Part shown: in pieces, positions 36,039 to 45,469 of the stretch | How the letters are laid out: each line of letters opens with the position of its first letter | Numbering within the stretch: position 1 is the stretch's first letter | DNA from: Bacteroidales bacterium | GTDB lineage: Bacteria > Bacteroidota > Bacteroidia > Bacteroidales > PUMT01 | Direction: 5' to 3' | DNA: 60,931 bases | NCBI GenBank assembly: GCA_007134675.1 | Contig: SLKJ01000001.1 | Location: 1-60,931 of the forward strand | Translations under genes and position numbers: made by a program | Notes under the pieces: generated by a model | Told to the model about the DNA's origin: nothing | The model's database searches: none | The model's input: only the letters and a program-made list of their open reading frames with translations

Positions 36039-37658
36039 AATTCTTCAGATTATTTACTGCGATTTTTTGTGGTCTTTTTTATGGTTTTCCGGCCCGGAGA
36101 AGAGGCACGGAGTGAATCAAAAAGTGTAGCTGAGGGCCCCGATCTGATCGTTGGGATAGTTGTGGACAAGATGCGTTATGACTATCTGACCAGGATGTGG
36201 GACAGGTTCGGTGATGGTGGTTTCAGGAGGCTGGTTTCAGAAGGGAGTTCATTCAGTAATGCGAGGTATGATTACCTGATCAACCAGTCCGCTCCCGGTT
36301 ATGCCACTATCTTTACCGGGGCAAACCCATCAGCCCACGGCATTATATCCGATAAGTGGTATGACAGGCTGAGAGATGAAATGGTGTCGGCTGTGTACAG
36401 TGATAATGCTGTTGCAGTGGGTGGCTCGTTCGTAAATGGGAAGAGGGCGCCTTCCGGACTGCTGGCCGGCACGTTCGGTGATGGACTCCGAATGGCAAAC
36501 GATTTCAGGTCAAGGATATTCTCCGTTTCTCTTAATGATGCCGCATCAATAATATCAGGCGGGTTTTCTGCAAACACAGCATGGTGGTTTGATAATGCCA
36601 GCGGTACATGGATGAGCAGCAGTTATTACATTGATTCGCTTCCGGATTGGGTTGAAGAATTCAATACCAGGATGCTGCCCGACACCTACCTGAAAAGGAA
36701 GTGGGAGCCTGTAGCTGAAAGATATTCTTATTTCAGGGTTGGCAAAGAGCCGAAACCGGATGCTTTTCAATATGATTTGAAACGTATGAGACGAAGGGGC
36801 GATGATTATGAACTTTTACGTTCCATACCATATGGTAACACCTTTACCAAGGATTTTGCACTGAACCTGATTCTTAATGAACAACTTGGGAAAAGGAACA
36901 GTGCAGATATGCTGATAATCGGATTTTCTGCTACCGCTGAAATTGACCGCAAGTATGGTACTTTTTCGATGGAAGTCCAGGATACCTATCTCCGGCTTGA
37001 CCGGGATATAGCCCATTTACTTGATTTTCTGGATGAGCATTTCGGCAGGTCACGGATACTGGTTTTTCTCACTTCTGACAGAGCTGTTTCATATCCTGCT
37101 TCCTATAATAACTATGCCCGGATACCAGGTGGGACTTTCAGTCCGGGTATGGCCATGTCGCTGTTGCGAAGTTACCTGAATGTTACCTATGGGCAGGGCG
37201 ACTGGGTAAGTACCTATAATGCGGGTATGGTCTACCTGAATCACAATTTTGTTGAGGACAATAATATACAGCTGGATGAAATACAGAAAAGGGCTGCCAG
37301 ATTTCTTAACCAATTTTCAGGGGTAGCAGGTACCCTAGCGGAGGATGTTCTCAGAAGTAATTATTTTTCATCCGGTGTTCAGGCACAGATTCAGGCAGGA
37401 TTTCACCCGAAGCGCTCGGGAGATATAATGATCTATCTCCAGCAGGGATGGTTTGAAAGAAGCCTGTCGGGCGATCAATTAAGCCTTATCTCCTATGACC
37501 GGCATGTACCTCTTATCTTTTATGGATGGAATATTGATAGCAACAGTTTCAGAAGTGAGGTCGGGGTGGTTGATATTGCTCCTACCATCTCACTTTTACT
37601 TGACATTCCTATTGCTCCGTTTACCAGTGGTAAGCCAATAATGGAACTTATCCGGTAA
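35955..37658 (+). CDS. PafA-family alkaline phosphatase-like protein, probably inactive
   Basis: This 567-residue protein belongs to the PafA/nucleotide pyrophosphatase superfamily over its length. Asp71 (VVDKMRYDYL) and His517 (YDRHVPLIFYGW) match zinc ligands, and Asp375 is kept. The usual Thr nucleophile is Ser112 (QSAPGYATIFTG). The Asp and His of the family STDYVGHxFG motif are Ala328 and Arg332, and the His of TADHG is Arg376 (TSDRA). At least three ligands are lost, so catalysis by the normal route is unlikely. The first 28 residues come from a 12-bp repeat; the export signal is probably residues 33-45. Any of several ATGs could be the true start. Confidence 0.8.
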   Translation: MFSTILSTMLSTMFSTMFSTMFSTMFSSNSSDYLLRFFVVFFMVFRPGEEARSESKSVAEGPDLIVGIVVDKMRYDYLTRMWDRFGDGGFRRLVSEGSSFSNARYDYLINQSAPGYATIFTGANPSAHGIISDKWYDRLRDEMVSAVYSDNAVAVGGSFVNGKRAPSGLLAGTFGDGLRMANDFRSRIFSVSLNDAASIISGGFSANTAWWFDNASGTWMSSSYYIDSLPDWVEEFNTRMLPDTYLKRKWEPVAERYSYFRVGKEPKPDAFQYDLKRMRRRGDDYELLRSIPYGNTFTKDFALNLILNEQLGKRNSADMLIIGFSATAEIDRKYGTFSMEVQDTYLRLDRDIAHLLDFLDEHFGRSRILVFLTSDRAVSYPASYNNYARIPGGTFSPGMAMSLLRSYLNVTYGQGDWVSTYNAGMVYLNHNFVEDNNIQLDEIQKRAARFLNQFSGVAGTLAEDVLRSNYFSSGVQAQIQAGFHPKRSGDIMIYLQQGWFERSLSGDQLSLISYDRHVPLIFYGWNIDSNSFRSEVGVVDIAPTISLLLDIPIAPFTSGKPIMELIR

Positions 37659-37700
37659 GCATTTGCAGATTTTAAATCCGGGTTATCGGCAACAAAAATT

Positions 37701-40700
37701 CTACCAGCCCGGAATGAAGTTGAGTCCCAGAACTCCTGTATGTATTCCATCCCTGTGAAAAGGGAAGGCGTAATAGGGCTCCAGAATCAAGGCTCCGAAA
37801 AGATTGACCCGAAGCGATACACCGGTACTGAAAAAAGGGAAGCGCCGGTCATCTGCAAAATTATTTATATCCAGGGTGGGCCTGGTATCCTGGGTCCATG
37901 TTACCCCTGCATCGAAGAACAGCGCAAGTTCAGTAAACAGAAATCCTGAACCAATAACTGCAAGTTGCTCGGGACCGGTGAATGGCAACCTGATCTCAAA
38001 GTTTGCTACGGCCATCCTGCTACCTATCAGGTCATTTATTGAAAAGTCCCCGGTTCTGCTCATAGTCTCATGTATCTGACTTGATCCGTAGCCCCTGACA
38101 AAGCTGAACCTGGGATCACCCAGGTAAAGAGGATAAAAGATACCTCTTTCCTCTGCAGTGGATCCGTAACGCCCGCTATGATAAAGCCTGACTGCAAAGC
38201 TCAGTGGATTCTGGAAATAATAATGCCTGTAATCAGTAAGCAATTCAAAAAAATCAACCCTGCCGAAATACTTACTTCCCTGTAACCTGTATCTTGACCC
38301 CCTCATCGGCGAAGCCATGCCAAAATAAGAATTGTCGCCTACATAAGCCAGTTGGGCTCTTCCCAGGTTGAATCCTGGAGGAGCGTCCAGGTTCCTGTCT
38401 GGTGGAGGTGAACCGACATATCTGCCAAAATGGTCATAATAATTATTAAATACATCTATGCGATAATAGTAACGGGCAAATGAAGCTCCTCCCTCAATCC
38501 GGCGTGACATAGAAAACGGATAATAGGCAAACCCTGCAATCTGGTCCTCAAAAATCCTTTGGTTAACAAGTGCGTAATTTATTAAACCCGGTTCATCTTC
38601 AACCGGAAGCAGCGTCATATAGGCGTAACGATATGGAATATGTGAAAGAGATCCCCCCCATTTGATCCTTCTTTTCTGGTTCAGGTAGGTTCCCATAGCG
38701 CCAAAATCGTATATCTCACCGTTTACCATAGCAGCAGCAAATAGCGTTTGATTACCAAGTATATCTGAAAAAAGCATATTTACTCCACCTGCCATTCCCG
38801 TACCGTAGAAGGTGCTTACACCAACGCCAACACCGGTATTTCCGATATGGGCAAGCTGGAATCTTGGTCTGAACTTTTGCACACGGAAGGAGTCTGCAGG
38901 AAAATTGATGTATTGTTCATTATCTGCGAGCAGCCTGTCAACAATATTTACTGCTACACGCTGGAAGGGAGGAAGAGTAGCTGCAAGCATATCCACAGTC
39001 CCGGGTTCAACCGGCTCTTCATTGAAATCTTCAGGCATTGCCGAATAGATGGTGTAATTGCTTTTATTGTAGTAGGAGTAGGTAATCATACCGGTTTCCC
39101 TTGCGATACTTATTGCGGGTGAGTGTGCTGTAATGCCGCTTATACCTGTAGGATACCTGGTTGCCCGGTAAACTGTATTGCTCTCAAGTTCGTAACGGTA
39201 GAGGTTCCTGAAACCGTCACTGTTTGAAAGAAAGTAGATGGATTTACCATCGGCTGAAAAGACCGGGTTAACGTTATCTGCTCCCCTGAAGATGGGCAAT
39301 ATCTTAATTTCATTATTGCTGCCGGTATCTATAATGCCCAGGTTGAATTCAAATGTAACCATGGTTGATGTGTCTCCCGGTTGTTTCCTGTCAGTGGCAA
39401 ATGCAATATAACGGCCGTCTGGCGACCATGAAGCATGTGCATAGGAGTACCTGTCATTGGTAAGCTTAGTTACCTCCTTCGATTCCATGTCGTAGAGATA
39501 CAAATTGTTCCTTCCTCCAGCAAGTCCGGTCATGACAAGGTGCCTGCCGTCTGGCGACCATGAAGGATTGTTGATAAAAGGTACTCCCGGAATAGTAATT
39601 TCCCTCGTCCGGCGCGGACGGTTTATATCGGCAATAAGAAGATGGCTTTTACCCCTTTTAACAGCAACGTAGGCAAAATGTCTGCTGTCCGGCGACCATG
39701 TTCCCATCGATTCAAGAAAATTGTACCCGTCTATGTCAGTGTTACGTGCGGAACTTGTAAGGGTTCTTTTTATCCTCCCATCTTCGGTGCTTGCAATAAA
39801 CAGATCAAGTGTAAAAACATTTTTTTCAGAGAAAAATGCCACATATTCTCCGTCAGGACTTACTGCCGGAGAAACATTCATATTTCCTCCTGTTTCATCA
39901 AAAATCAGTTTCCTCCCTGACATTTCAGAGCTTGTATTTTGAAGAAGATCCTCATAATGCATTCTGAATGAGGATTTCCAGATTTCGGAAAATGAACTTG
40001 CTGTCATTTCAAGCACATTTTCTATTGCTCTTTCGTATCCAAATCTTGCGGTTTCTTTAAACAGCGGGCTGATGATGGAGTCGCCCCATGTTCTTGCAAC
40101 AAAAGCAAAGAAAGCATGTCCGTACCGGTATGGGAAGTATTTGTAACTGGTAGTCATATCCCTGAGTGTCGGAAAATCATCGTTCAATATGGCATCGCGC
40201 ATCCACATGGCAGTGTTGGCATCAACGCTGCCTATTGAAAGGTACTCTGCCATACCCTCAATGAACCACAGCGGCAGGTTCCTGAAAGAATAAAGCTGCA
40301 TTGTGTCATTTGTTAACAGCTCATTGAACTGGAATGAGTGAACCAGCTCGTGTCCAAGAACATGATCGGTCTGGGCGTTAGTTTCAAGAACAGGCATTAT
40401 GACCCTGCTCTTAAGGGATTCAGTAACCCCGCCCGTACCTATTCCAATCATGGAGCTTACAGCTGTTGTTTGCTGAAAGTCCGGATGGTTCTCATACATA
40501 ATCAGGGGTATGGGACTTTTGATCGTATCACCAAGAGCACGAGCATGGCGGTAATACCATTTTTCACTCTGTCTGGCTATTGCATGTATGACCGAATCAT
40601 CTTCAAAATAGTGGTATATTTCAAAATTGGGAGTTCTGTATACATTGAAATCAAAAGTCTTGTAACTGGGTTTCGTTCTTCCGAATCCCTGCGCAAGCAG

Positions 40701-40793
40701 ATCGCCTCCGGTAAATAATAAAACTAAAACCAAAAGTAATCCAGGGTAAAATTTCATGCCCGTTTCCTTGATAAAATGCCTGATTTTCCTCAT
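37701..40793 (-). CDS. Metalloprotease, TolB-propeller and beta-barrel fusion protein
   Basis: This 1030-residue protein has a signal peptide (core about 18-30, cleavage near LLAQ; Met13 is an alternative start). Residues 50-290 resemble the MA-clan peptidase-like domain, with HELVH at 148-152 and a downstream IEGMAEYL (Glu179/Glu183) as third zinc ligand. Residues about 300-590 hold PD40/TolB repeats (WSPDGRHLVMTG, WSPDGRYIAFATD, FSADGKSIYFLSN). Residues about 640-1030 alternate like an Omp85/BamA-type outer-membrane barrel. The protease and propeller should face the periplasm or surface. It converges with the PafA-like gene. Confidence 0.8.
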   Translation of the reverse strand: MRKIRHFIKETGMKFYPGLLLVLVLLFTGGDLLAQGFGRTKPSYKTFDFNVYRTPNFEIYHYFEDDSVIHAIARQSEKWYYRHARALGDTIKSPIPLIMYENHPDFQQTTAVSSMIGIGTGGVTESLKSRVIMPVLETNAQTDHVLGHELVHSFQFNELLTNDTMQLYSFRNLPLWFIEGMAEYLSIGSVDANTAMWMRDAILNDDFPTLRDMTTSYKYFPYRYGHAFFAFVARTWGDSIISPLFKETARFGYERAIENVLEMTASSFSEIWKSSFRMHYEDLLQNTSSEMSGRKLIFDETGGNMNVSPAVSPDGEYVAFFSEKNVFTLDLFIASTEDGRIKRTLTSSARNTDIDGYNFLESMGTWSPDSRHFAYVAVKRGKSHLLIADINRPRRTREITIPGVPFINNPSWSPDGRHLVMTGLAGGRNNLYLYDMESKEVTKLTNDRYSYAHASWSPDGRYIAFATDRKQPGDTSTMVTFEFNLGIIDTGSNNEIKILPIFRGADNVNPVFSADGKSIYFLSNSDGFRNLYRYELESNTVYRATRYPTGISGITAHSPAISIARETGMITYSYYNKSNYTIYSAMPEDFNEEPVEPGTVDMLAATLPPFQRVAVNIVDRLLADNEQYINFPADSFRVQKFRPRFQLAHIGNTGVGVGVSTFYGTGMAGGVNMLFSDILGNQTLFAAAMVNGEIYDFGAMGTYLNQKRRIKWGGSLSHIPYRYAYMTLLPVEDEPGLINYALVNQRIFEDQIAGFAYYPFSMSRRIEGGASFARYYYRIDVFNNYYDHFGRYVGSPPPDRNLDAPPGFNLGRAQLAYVGDNSYFGMASPMRGSRYRLQGSKYFGRVDFFELLTDYRHYYFQNPLSFAVRLYHSGRYGSTAEERGIFYPLYLGDPRFSFVRGYGSSQIHETMSRTGDFSINDLIGSRMAVANFEIRLPFTGPEQLAVIGSGFLFTELALFFDAGVTWTQDTRPTLDINNFADDRRFPFFSTGVSLRVNLFGALILEPYYAFPFHRDGIHTGVLGLNFIPGW

Positions 40794-40981
40794 GACCTGG
40801 AATTATTAGATTATAAAGAGGTTTGATGTAATAAATGATTACCTGAAAATTGAGGACAACTATTTTTATACCTCAAATTACATGCCAACTAAACAATGAT
40901 TGATAACACTTTGTTGAGTTATTAACTGATGAGGAGCAGAAATGTTTAATAATAAATGTTAAAAGTTAAACAAAAAGTGTT

Positions 40982-42016
40982 TTATTTGACCTCAAATGTT
41001 TCTCCACTTTTAAGAAGGTCATCCATGCACTTTATTTCAGATTGTTCTCTGGCTGATTCTATCTGTATTTCGACCATATCATCATAGGTTTCAAACTCTG
41101 CTGATCTTATTACCCCAAGTGCTACCGGTAAATCGGGTGGTCCCATTTTTCCAAGCATTCGATGTAAACCGGGGTTCTTCTCATACTGGTCGTGGATAAG
41201 GATATCCTCCATTTCAACTCCGTTGAGGCCAACTGTCACACCCTGGAGCTTGGTTCCTTTAAGCTGTATCCCTTTTTCCATGTTTTTCCCGTAGAGCATA
41301 CGCTCCCCGTGCCTGAGATGAAGCTGAAAATCATCCCTTACCTCTTTTTCTGTAACCTTTGCATGGGTCTTGTCGGCAAAGATTATGCAGTTCTGCAATA
41401 TTTCAATCACTGAAGTTCCGTCGTGCCGGGCAGCTTCAAACATCACCTCATTCATCATCTTGATATTGGTGTCCAGTACACGGGCAAAAAATGTACCCTG
41501 TGAACCCATTACCAGTCCCGCAGTAACAAAAGGGTGCTCTACCGTACCGTGGGGAGATGTTCTGGTTATGCCGCCAATAGGTGTGGTAGGAGAATATTGT
41601 CCTTTGGTAAGACCATAGATCTGATTATTGAAAAGAATAATGTTGACATCCAGGTTTCTTCTGATGATATGTATGAAGTGGTTGCCTCCTATGGCCATTG
41701 AATCTCCGTCTCCTGTAGCTATCCACACACTCAGTCCGGGATTTGAAAGTTTAACTCCCGTTGCAATTGCAGCTGCCCTTCCATGGATCCCGTGAAACCC
41801 GTATGTGTTAACATAATATGGAAATCGTGATGAGCAACCGATACCTGAAACAAACATGAAGTTTTCCTTTTTATAGCCAATTTCAGGGAATACGTTTTCG
41901 ACCGATTTAAGTATGGCATGCGCCCCGCATCCGGGACACCATTTAACCATCTGATCGCTTTCAAAGTCCTCTTTTGTAAGTGATTTTTCTGATGTTACGA
42001 TACGATTGGTAATCAT
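40982..42016 (-). CDS. korB: 2-oxoacid:ferredoxin oxidoreductase beta subunit
   Basis: This 344-residue TPP-binding subunit has the KorB/OorB pattern: WCPGCGAHAILKSV near the N-terminus (cluster-linked CPGCG), GIGCSSRFPYYVNTYGFHGIHGRA, and the TPP motif GDGDSMAIGGNH followed by NNQIYGLTKGQYSPT. It pairs with the alpha subunit to oxidise 2-oxoglutarate (or a related 2-oxoacid) with CoA and ferredoxin. Its ATG overlaps the stop of the alpha-subunit gene by four bases. I prefer 2-oxoglutarate as substrate from similarity of style, but cannot exclude others. Confidence 0.9.
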   Translation of the reverse strand: MITNRIVTSEKSLTKEDFESDQMVKWCPGCGAHAILKSVENVFPEIGYKKENFMFVSGIGCSSRFPYYVNTYGFHGIHGRAAAIATGVKLSNPGLSVWIATGDGDSMAIGGNHFIHIIRRNLDVNIILFNNQIYGLTKGQYSPTTPIGGITRTSPHGTVEHPFVTAGLVMGSQGTFFARVLDTNIKMMNEVMFEAARHDGTSVIEILQNCIIFADKTHAKVTEKEVRDDFQLHLRHGERMLYGKNMEKGIQLKGTKLQGVTVGLNGVEMEDILIHDQYEKNPGLHRMLGKMGPPDLPVALGVIRSAEFETYDDMVEIQIESAREQSEIKCMDDLLKSGETFEVK

Positions 42017-43869
42017 GATTGCTTTTCTTCAATTAATTGATTAAACTTATCAACAAGCTCTCCTGTGAAAAATGGCAAACCCTGGATTTTGTTGTATTGA
42101 AGGTACTTAATTTCAGGAAACTCTGTGCGCAGGTATTTCAAAAACTGCCCGTTGTTGAGTTCGCATACAATAATCTTTTTATAGCTGTTAAGGATCTCAC
42201 CTGTATTTCTTGGCAAAGGCATTATATGGTTGAAATGGGCATGACCTATCTTTTTGCCGTCTTTCTGCATTTCTCTGATGGCAGTCCTTATGGAACCCTC
42301 AGTACCTCCCCAGCTGACCACAAGCAGGTCACCCGATTTTTCACCCTCAATCTTCTGTAGGGGAATTATGTCTGCAACCTTTTTCACCTTTGCCTCCCTT
42401 ATCTGAACCATAATCTGATGGTTCAGCGGATCGGTAGATACGGTACCGGATATGTCGGTTTTTTCCAGTCCCCCAATCCTGTGTCTCAGTCCCTCGGTTC
42501 CCGGTAAAGCCCACTGTCTGACAAGCGTTTCGGGATGTCGCTTATAGGGTTTATAACTCTTGTCATTGGCACTTGCGATAGGCGGCTTAATTTCAGGAAG
42601 ATCTGATACCCTGGGAATTCTGAACAGTTCGGAGCCATTACCCAGGTAACCATCTGTCAGTAATATTACCGGGGTCATGTGCTCCATACTTAATTTTGCG
42701 GCTTCGTAAGCGTAGTAAAAACAATTAGCAGGTGTTGATGCTGCCATCACTATGGCAGGACATTCGCCATTACGACCCCAGAGAGCCTGCAGCAGGTCAG
42801 ACTGTTCTGATTTTGTCGGCATTCCGGTTGAGGGACCGGCTCTTTGAACATTTACTATCACCAATGGAAGTTCAGTCATTACAGCCAGTCCTATGGCCTC
42901 AGATTTTAATGACAACCCGGGTCCGCTTGTGGTAGTAACAGCAAGGGAGCCTGTATAGCTTGCTCCAATTGCTGAGCAAATGCCCGCAATCTCATCTTCA
43001 GCCTGAAAAACTTTTGCTCCCAGGGCTTTATGCTTTGTTATTTCTATCAGGATTTCAGTAGCAGGAGTTATAGGGTAGGAACCAAGGAAAAGCGGTCGCC
43101 CGGAACGCTCTGCTGCAGCCATAAGACCCCATGCAGTGGCTACATTGCCCGATATGTTACGGTATATGCCTCTCTTCAGAGTTGCTTTGGGGACTTTGTA
43201 GGTGGACTCTACAGCTTCAATGGTATCAGCAAAATTGTACCCTGCAGCAAGCAGGGTTTTGTTTATTTCAAGAACCAGGGGTTTAGAGCTGAACTTTCCT
43301 TCAAGAAACTTAAACGTGGCTTCAATGTTCTGGTTGAACAGAAATGTGATAATCCCAAGGGCAAACATATTCCTGCTGCGATCGGCTGCTCTGGCGGTTA
43401 CATTGTTCATATGAGAGAGACTCTCCCGGGTCATTGTAGTTATGGGTGCCCTGATTAGTTTGTAAACATCAAGACTGCCATCTGACAGAGGATTTGAGTG
43501 ATAACCGGATTTTTCAAATGCCTTCTCGGTGAAAGCATCAGAATCGACAATTATTGTGCCACCTGGCTTCACCCATTTCAGGTTGGTTTTCAGTGAGGCA
43601 GGATTCATTGCTACAAGTACGTCGCAAAGATCTCCCGAGGAGAATATCTTCTCGCTTCCTATCTGAACCTGAAATCCAGATACACCTGCAAGCGTATTGT
43701 GGGGGGCCCTTATTTCAGCGGGATAATCGGGAAAAGTAAACAGATCGTTACCAAGCACTGCTGCAGTATCTGAAAACAGGGTGCCGGCAAGCTGCATTCC
43801 GTCACCGGAATCACCTGCAAATTTTATGACAACAGATTCTTTTTCTTTTAAAGAGGATTTTTTATCCAT
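42013..43869 (-). CDS. korA: 2-oxoacid:ferredoxin oxidoreductase gamma-alpha fusion subunit
   Basis: This 618-residue protein fuses the gamma domain (residues about 10-190; GDSGDGMQLAGTLFSDTAA and FPDYPAEIRAP) to the alpha domain (about 230-600; SYPITPATEILIEI, QAEDEIAGICSAIGASYTG, TTTSGPGLSLKSEAIGLA). This is the KorA layout of Bacteroidota. It precedes korB with a four-base overlap, so the two form one operon. The complex supplies reduced ferredoxin, which may matter for the iron-sulfur cluster elsewhere in the window, though no direct link is shown. Confidence 0.92.
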   Translation of the reverse strand: MDKKSSLKEKESVVIKFAGDSGDGMQLAGTLFSDTAAVLGNDLFTFPDYPAEIRAPHNTLAGVSGFQVQIGSEKIFSSGDLCDVLVAMNPASLKTNLKWVKPGGTIIVDSDAFTEKAFEKSGYHSNPLSDGSLDVYKLIRAPITTMTRESLSHMNNVTARAADRSRNMFALGIITFLFNQNIEATFKFLEGKFSSKPLVLEINKTLLAAGYNFADTIEAVESTYKVPKATLKRGIYRNISGNVATAWGLMAAAERSGRPLFLGSYPITPATEILIEITKHKALGAKVFQAEDEIAGICSAIGASYTGSLAVTTTSGPGLSLKSEAIGLAVMTELPLVIVNVQRAGPSTGMPTKSEQSDLLQALWGRNGECPAIVMAASTPANCFYYAYEAAKLSMEHMTPVILLTDGYLGNGSELFRIPRVSDLPEIKPPIASANDKSYKPYKRHPETLVRQWALPGTEGLRHRIGGLEKTDISGTVSTDPLNHQIMVQIREAKVKKVADIIPLQKIEGEKSGDLLVVSWGGTEGSIRTAIREMQKDGKKIGHAHFNHIMPLPRNTGEILNSYKKIIVCELNNGQFLKYLRTEFPEIKYLQYNKIQGLPFFTGELVDKFNQLIEEKQS

Positions 43870-43993
43870 TATCCGGAATTATTTTAAAAATGAATTCAAA
43901 ATAGATATTAATTTAACAGTGAAATTCAGACTTTAACCCGTTTATTGCTGATCGAAGTTAAATATTTGATAATTAAGCGATAAATATACTATA

Positions 43994-44020
43994 CAAAAAT
44001 ACAGTTTTATTAAATAACTG
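43994..44020 (-). promoter_or_regulatory. Candidate korAB promoter with overlapping inverted repeat
   Basis: On the minus strand TATTTTTG (43994-44001) matches the Bacteroidota -7 consensus. Immediately upstream, 44002-44020 is an imperfect palindrome with CAGTT and AACTG arms separated by nine AT bases. A palindrome between the -33 and -7 positions is a typical operator location. It lies about 125 bases before the korA ATG. Confidence 0.35.
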
Positions 44021-44044
44021 ACCTTGATATATCTGTTTTTTTGG

Positions 44045-44857
44045 TTATTTCCAGAGGTCAATTTTTTCAAGGCTGATTTTTTTATCAAAGAATATTCCTG
44101 CAATTTTTCCGAAATATTCAGTGTGGTCAGAAATAAAAAACCTGTCGTTCTTGTCAGATCCACTGCTGAGTAGCTCCCTTGATTCAAGAATGCTTCGCAG
44201 ATATTCGGCTGCGATCATAGCCGAATCGACCACTTCCACTTTAAAGTCATAGTATTTTATGATCTGGTTCCTGATTACCGGATAATGAGTACAACCAAGG
44301 ATCAATTTATCAATTCCCTTCAGGGTACTGGCGGACAGGTAGGCTCTTATGATGGCATTGCTTATATCGTCGTATATGAAACCCTCTTCAATCATGGGTG
44401 CCAGAAGTGGCGTTGCCAGACAGGAAACCTCGGCATCAGGCAGGATCTTCTTAATATTTCTTGAATACGCACCTGAATTGATGGTGTTTTTTGTTCCTAT
44501 TACCCCTATATGTTTTACCTGAATTCCATGGACTAAGGATTCAATAACCGGATCCAGAACATTTAATGCTATTGTGCGGCCTGAGGAATAACCATAAAGT
44601 TCATCCCATACTGTTGAAGATACTGTATTACAAGCTGCAAGAACAACTTTGCATTTATGGTCAATAAGGAAATCGGTTATTTTTTTACTGTAGTGGAGGA
44701 TTGCTCCGGGTGATTTATCTCCGTAAGGCAGATGGGCCGTATCGCCAAAATAGATAATGGTCTCATCGGGCAGAAGATGTCTTACGGCTGATGCCACTGT
44801 AAGCCCGCCTACCCCTGAATCGAATATGCCTACCGGCATGGATGATCTATCTGTCAT
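44045..44857 (-). CDS. murI: Glutamate racemase
   Basis: This 270-residue enzyme interconverts L- and D-glutamate for peptidoglycan. It shows VGIFDSGVGGLTV (Asp13, Ser14), the first catalytic Cys76 in AACNTVSS, and the second Cys189 in LGCTHYPV. I start at the ATG at 44857; a longer frame would begin inside the terminator hairpin of the upstream gene and is unlikely. It closes the conserved uppS-bamA-ompH block of envelope genes. Confidence 0.93.
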   Translation of the reverse strand: MTDRSSMPVGIFDSGVGGLTVASAVRHLLPDETIIYFGDTAHLPYGDKSPGAILHYSKKITDFLIDHKCKVVLAACNTVSSTVWDELYGYSSGRTIALNVLDPVIESLVHGIQVKHIGVIGTKNTINSGAYSRNIKKILPDAEVSCLATPLLAPMIEEGFIYDDISNAIIRAYLSASTLKGIDKLILGCTHYPVIRNQIIKYYDFKVEVVDSAMIAAEYLRSILESRELLSSGSDKNDRFFISDHTEYFGKIAGIFFDKKISLEKIDLWK

Positions 44858-44873
44858 TGCTGTATAAAATAAT

Positions 44874-44908
44874 AAAAAACCACCATGCATCGGTGCCGGT
44901 GGTTTTTT
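44874..44908 (-). terminator. Intrinsic terminator after the second ompH gene
   Basis: Inverted repeat with arms AAAAAACCACC and GGTGGTTTTTT around a 13-base loop, followed on the minus strand by an A/T-rich tract, lies 24 bases after the ompH stop. It suggests that murI is at least partly separated from the upstream operon, although read-through is possible because no other murI promoter is obvious. Confidence 0.75.
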
Positions 44909-44932
44909 TATTAATTCTGTTGATCTTTCAAC

Positions 44933-45445
44933 TTAAAGTCCGAGTTTTTCTCTTACAAAAGGCAGCACATCCTCGCTATCATCACTGAAATATAGAATCG
45001 AATTGGCATCAATGTCAAATACATAGATATAGCCTCTTTCTCTTGCCACTTCTGAGATAGCTTTTTCAATTTTTTCAAATATGGGTTGAATAAGTTCCAT
45101 TTCCCTCATCTGAAGGTCTTCCTGTGCTCCTGCCTGGAACTCCTGTATTCTGGTCTGCAGTTCCCTTAGCTCACGTTCACGGAGCTGCCTTACAACATTT
45201 GATAACGTGTCCTGTGCCTCAATATAATTCTGAAGCTTATTATTATACTCAACCTGTAATTTTTCAAGTTCTTCTCCAAGACTTCTTGCCTCCCGCTGCA
45301 ATTGTCTCTGGGCAGCCTCCCTTTCCGGCATAATGCTTAGAAGCTCTGAGGAATTTATATGTCCGAATTTAAGTGTCTGAGCATTTAGAACCGGACCTGC
45401 AATCAACAGGGCCGAGAAAAGGATTAAATTTAGTGCATTCTTCAT
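44933..45445 (-). CDS. OmpH/Skp-family periplasmic chaperone (second copy)
   Basis: This 170-residue protein has a signal peptide ending near LNAQ. It then shows the Skp pattern: a short strand (KFGHINSSELL), a long charged coiled coil at about 40-120 rich in Glu, Gln and Arg, and a C-terminal strand (YIYVFDIDANSILYF). Skp proteins hold unfolded outer-membrane proteins for BamA. It follows another ompH gene 24 bases upstream, the usual paired arrangement in Bacteroidota. Confidence 0.88.
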   Translation of the reverse strand: MKNALNLILFSALLIAGPVLNAQTLKFGHINSSELLSIMPEREAAQRQLQREARSLGEELEKLQVEYNNKLQNYIEAQDTLSNVVRQLRERELRELQTRIQEFQAGAQEDLQMREMELIQPIFEKIEKAISEVARERGYIYVFDIDANSILYFSDDSEDVLPFVREKLGL

Positions 45446-45469
45446 TTCATTTGTATTTGATTATTAATG

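Noticed and set aside
35869..36129. Cys/Ser/Gln-repeat frame across the 12-bp array
   Set aside because: It is another frame of the tandem repeat overlapping the end of the carboxypeptidase gene and has no domain or start support.
40850..40876. Inverted repeat TTGAGG/CCTCAA between korB and the protease-barrel gene
   Set aside because: Six-base arms, a 15-base loop and no T-run on the expected strand; too weak to call a terminator or operator.
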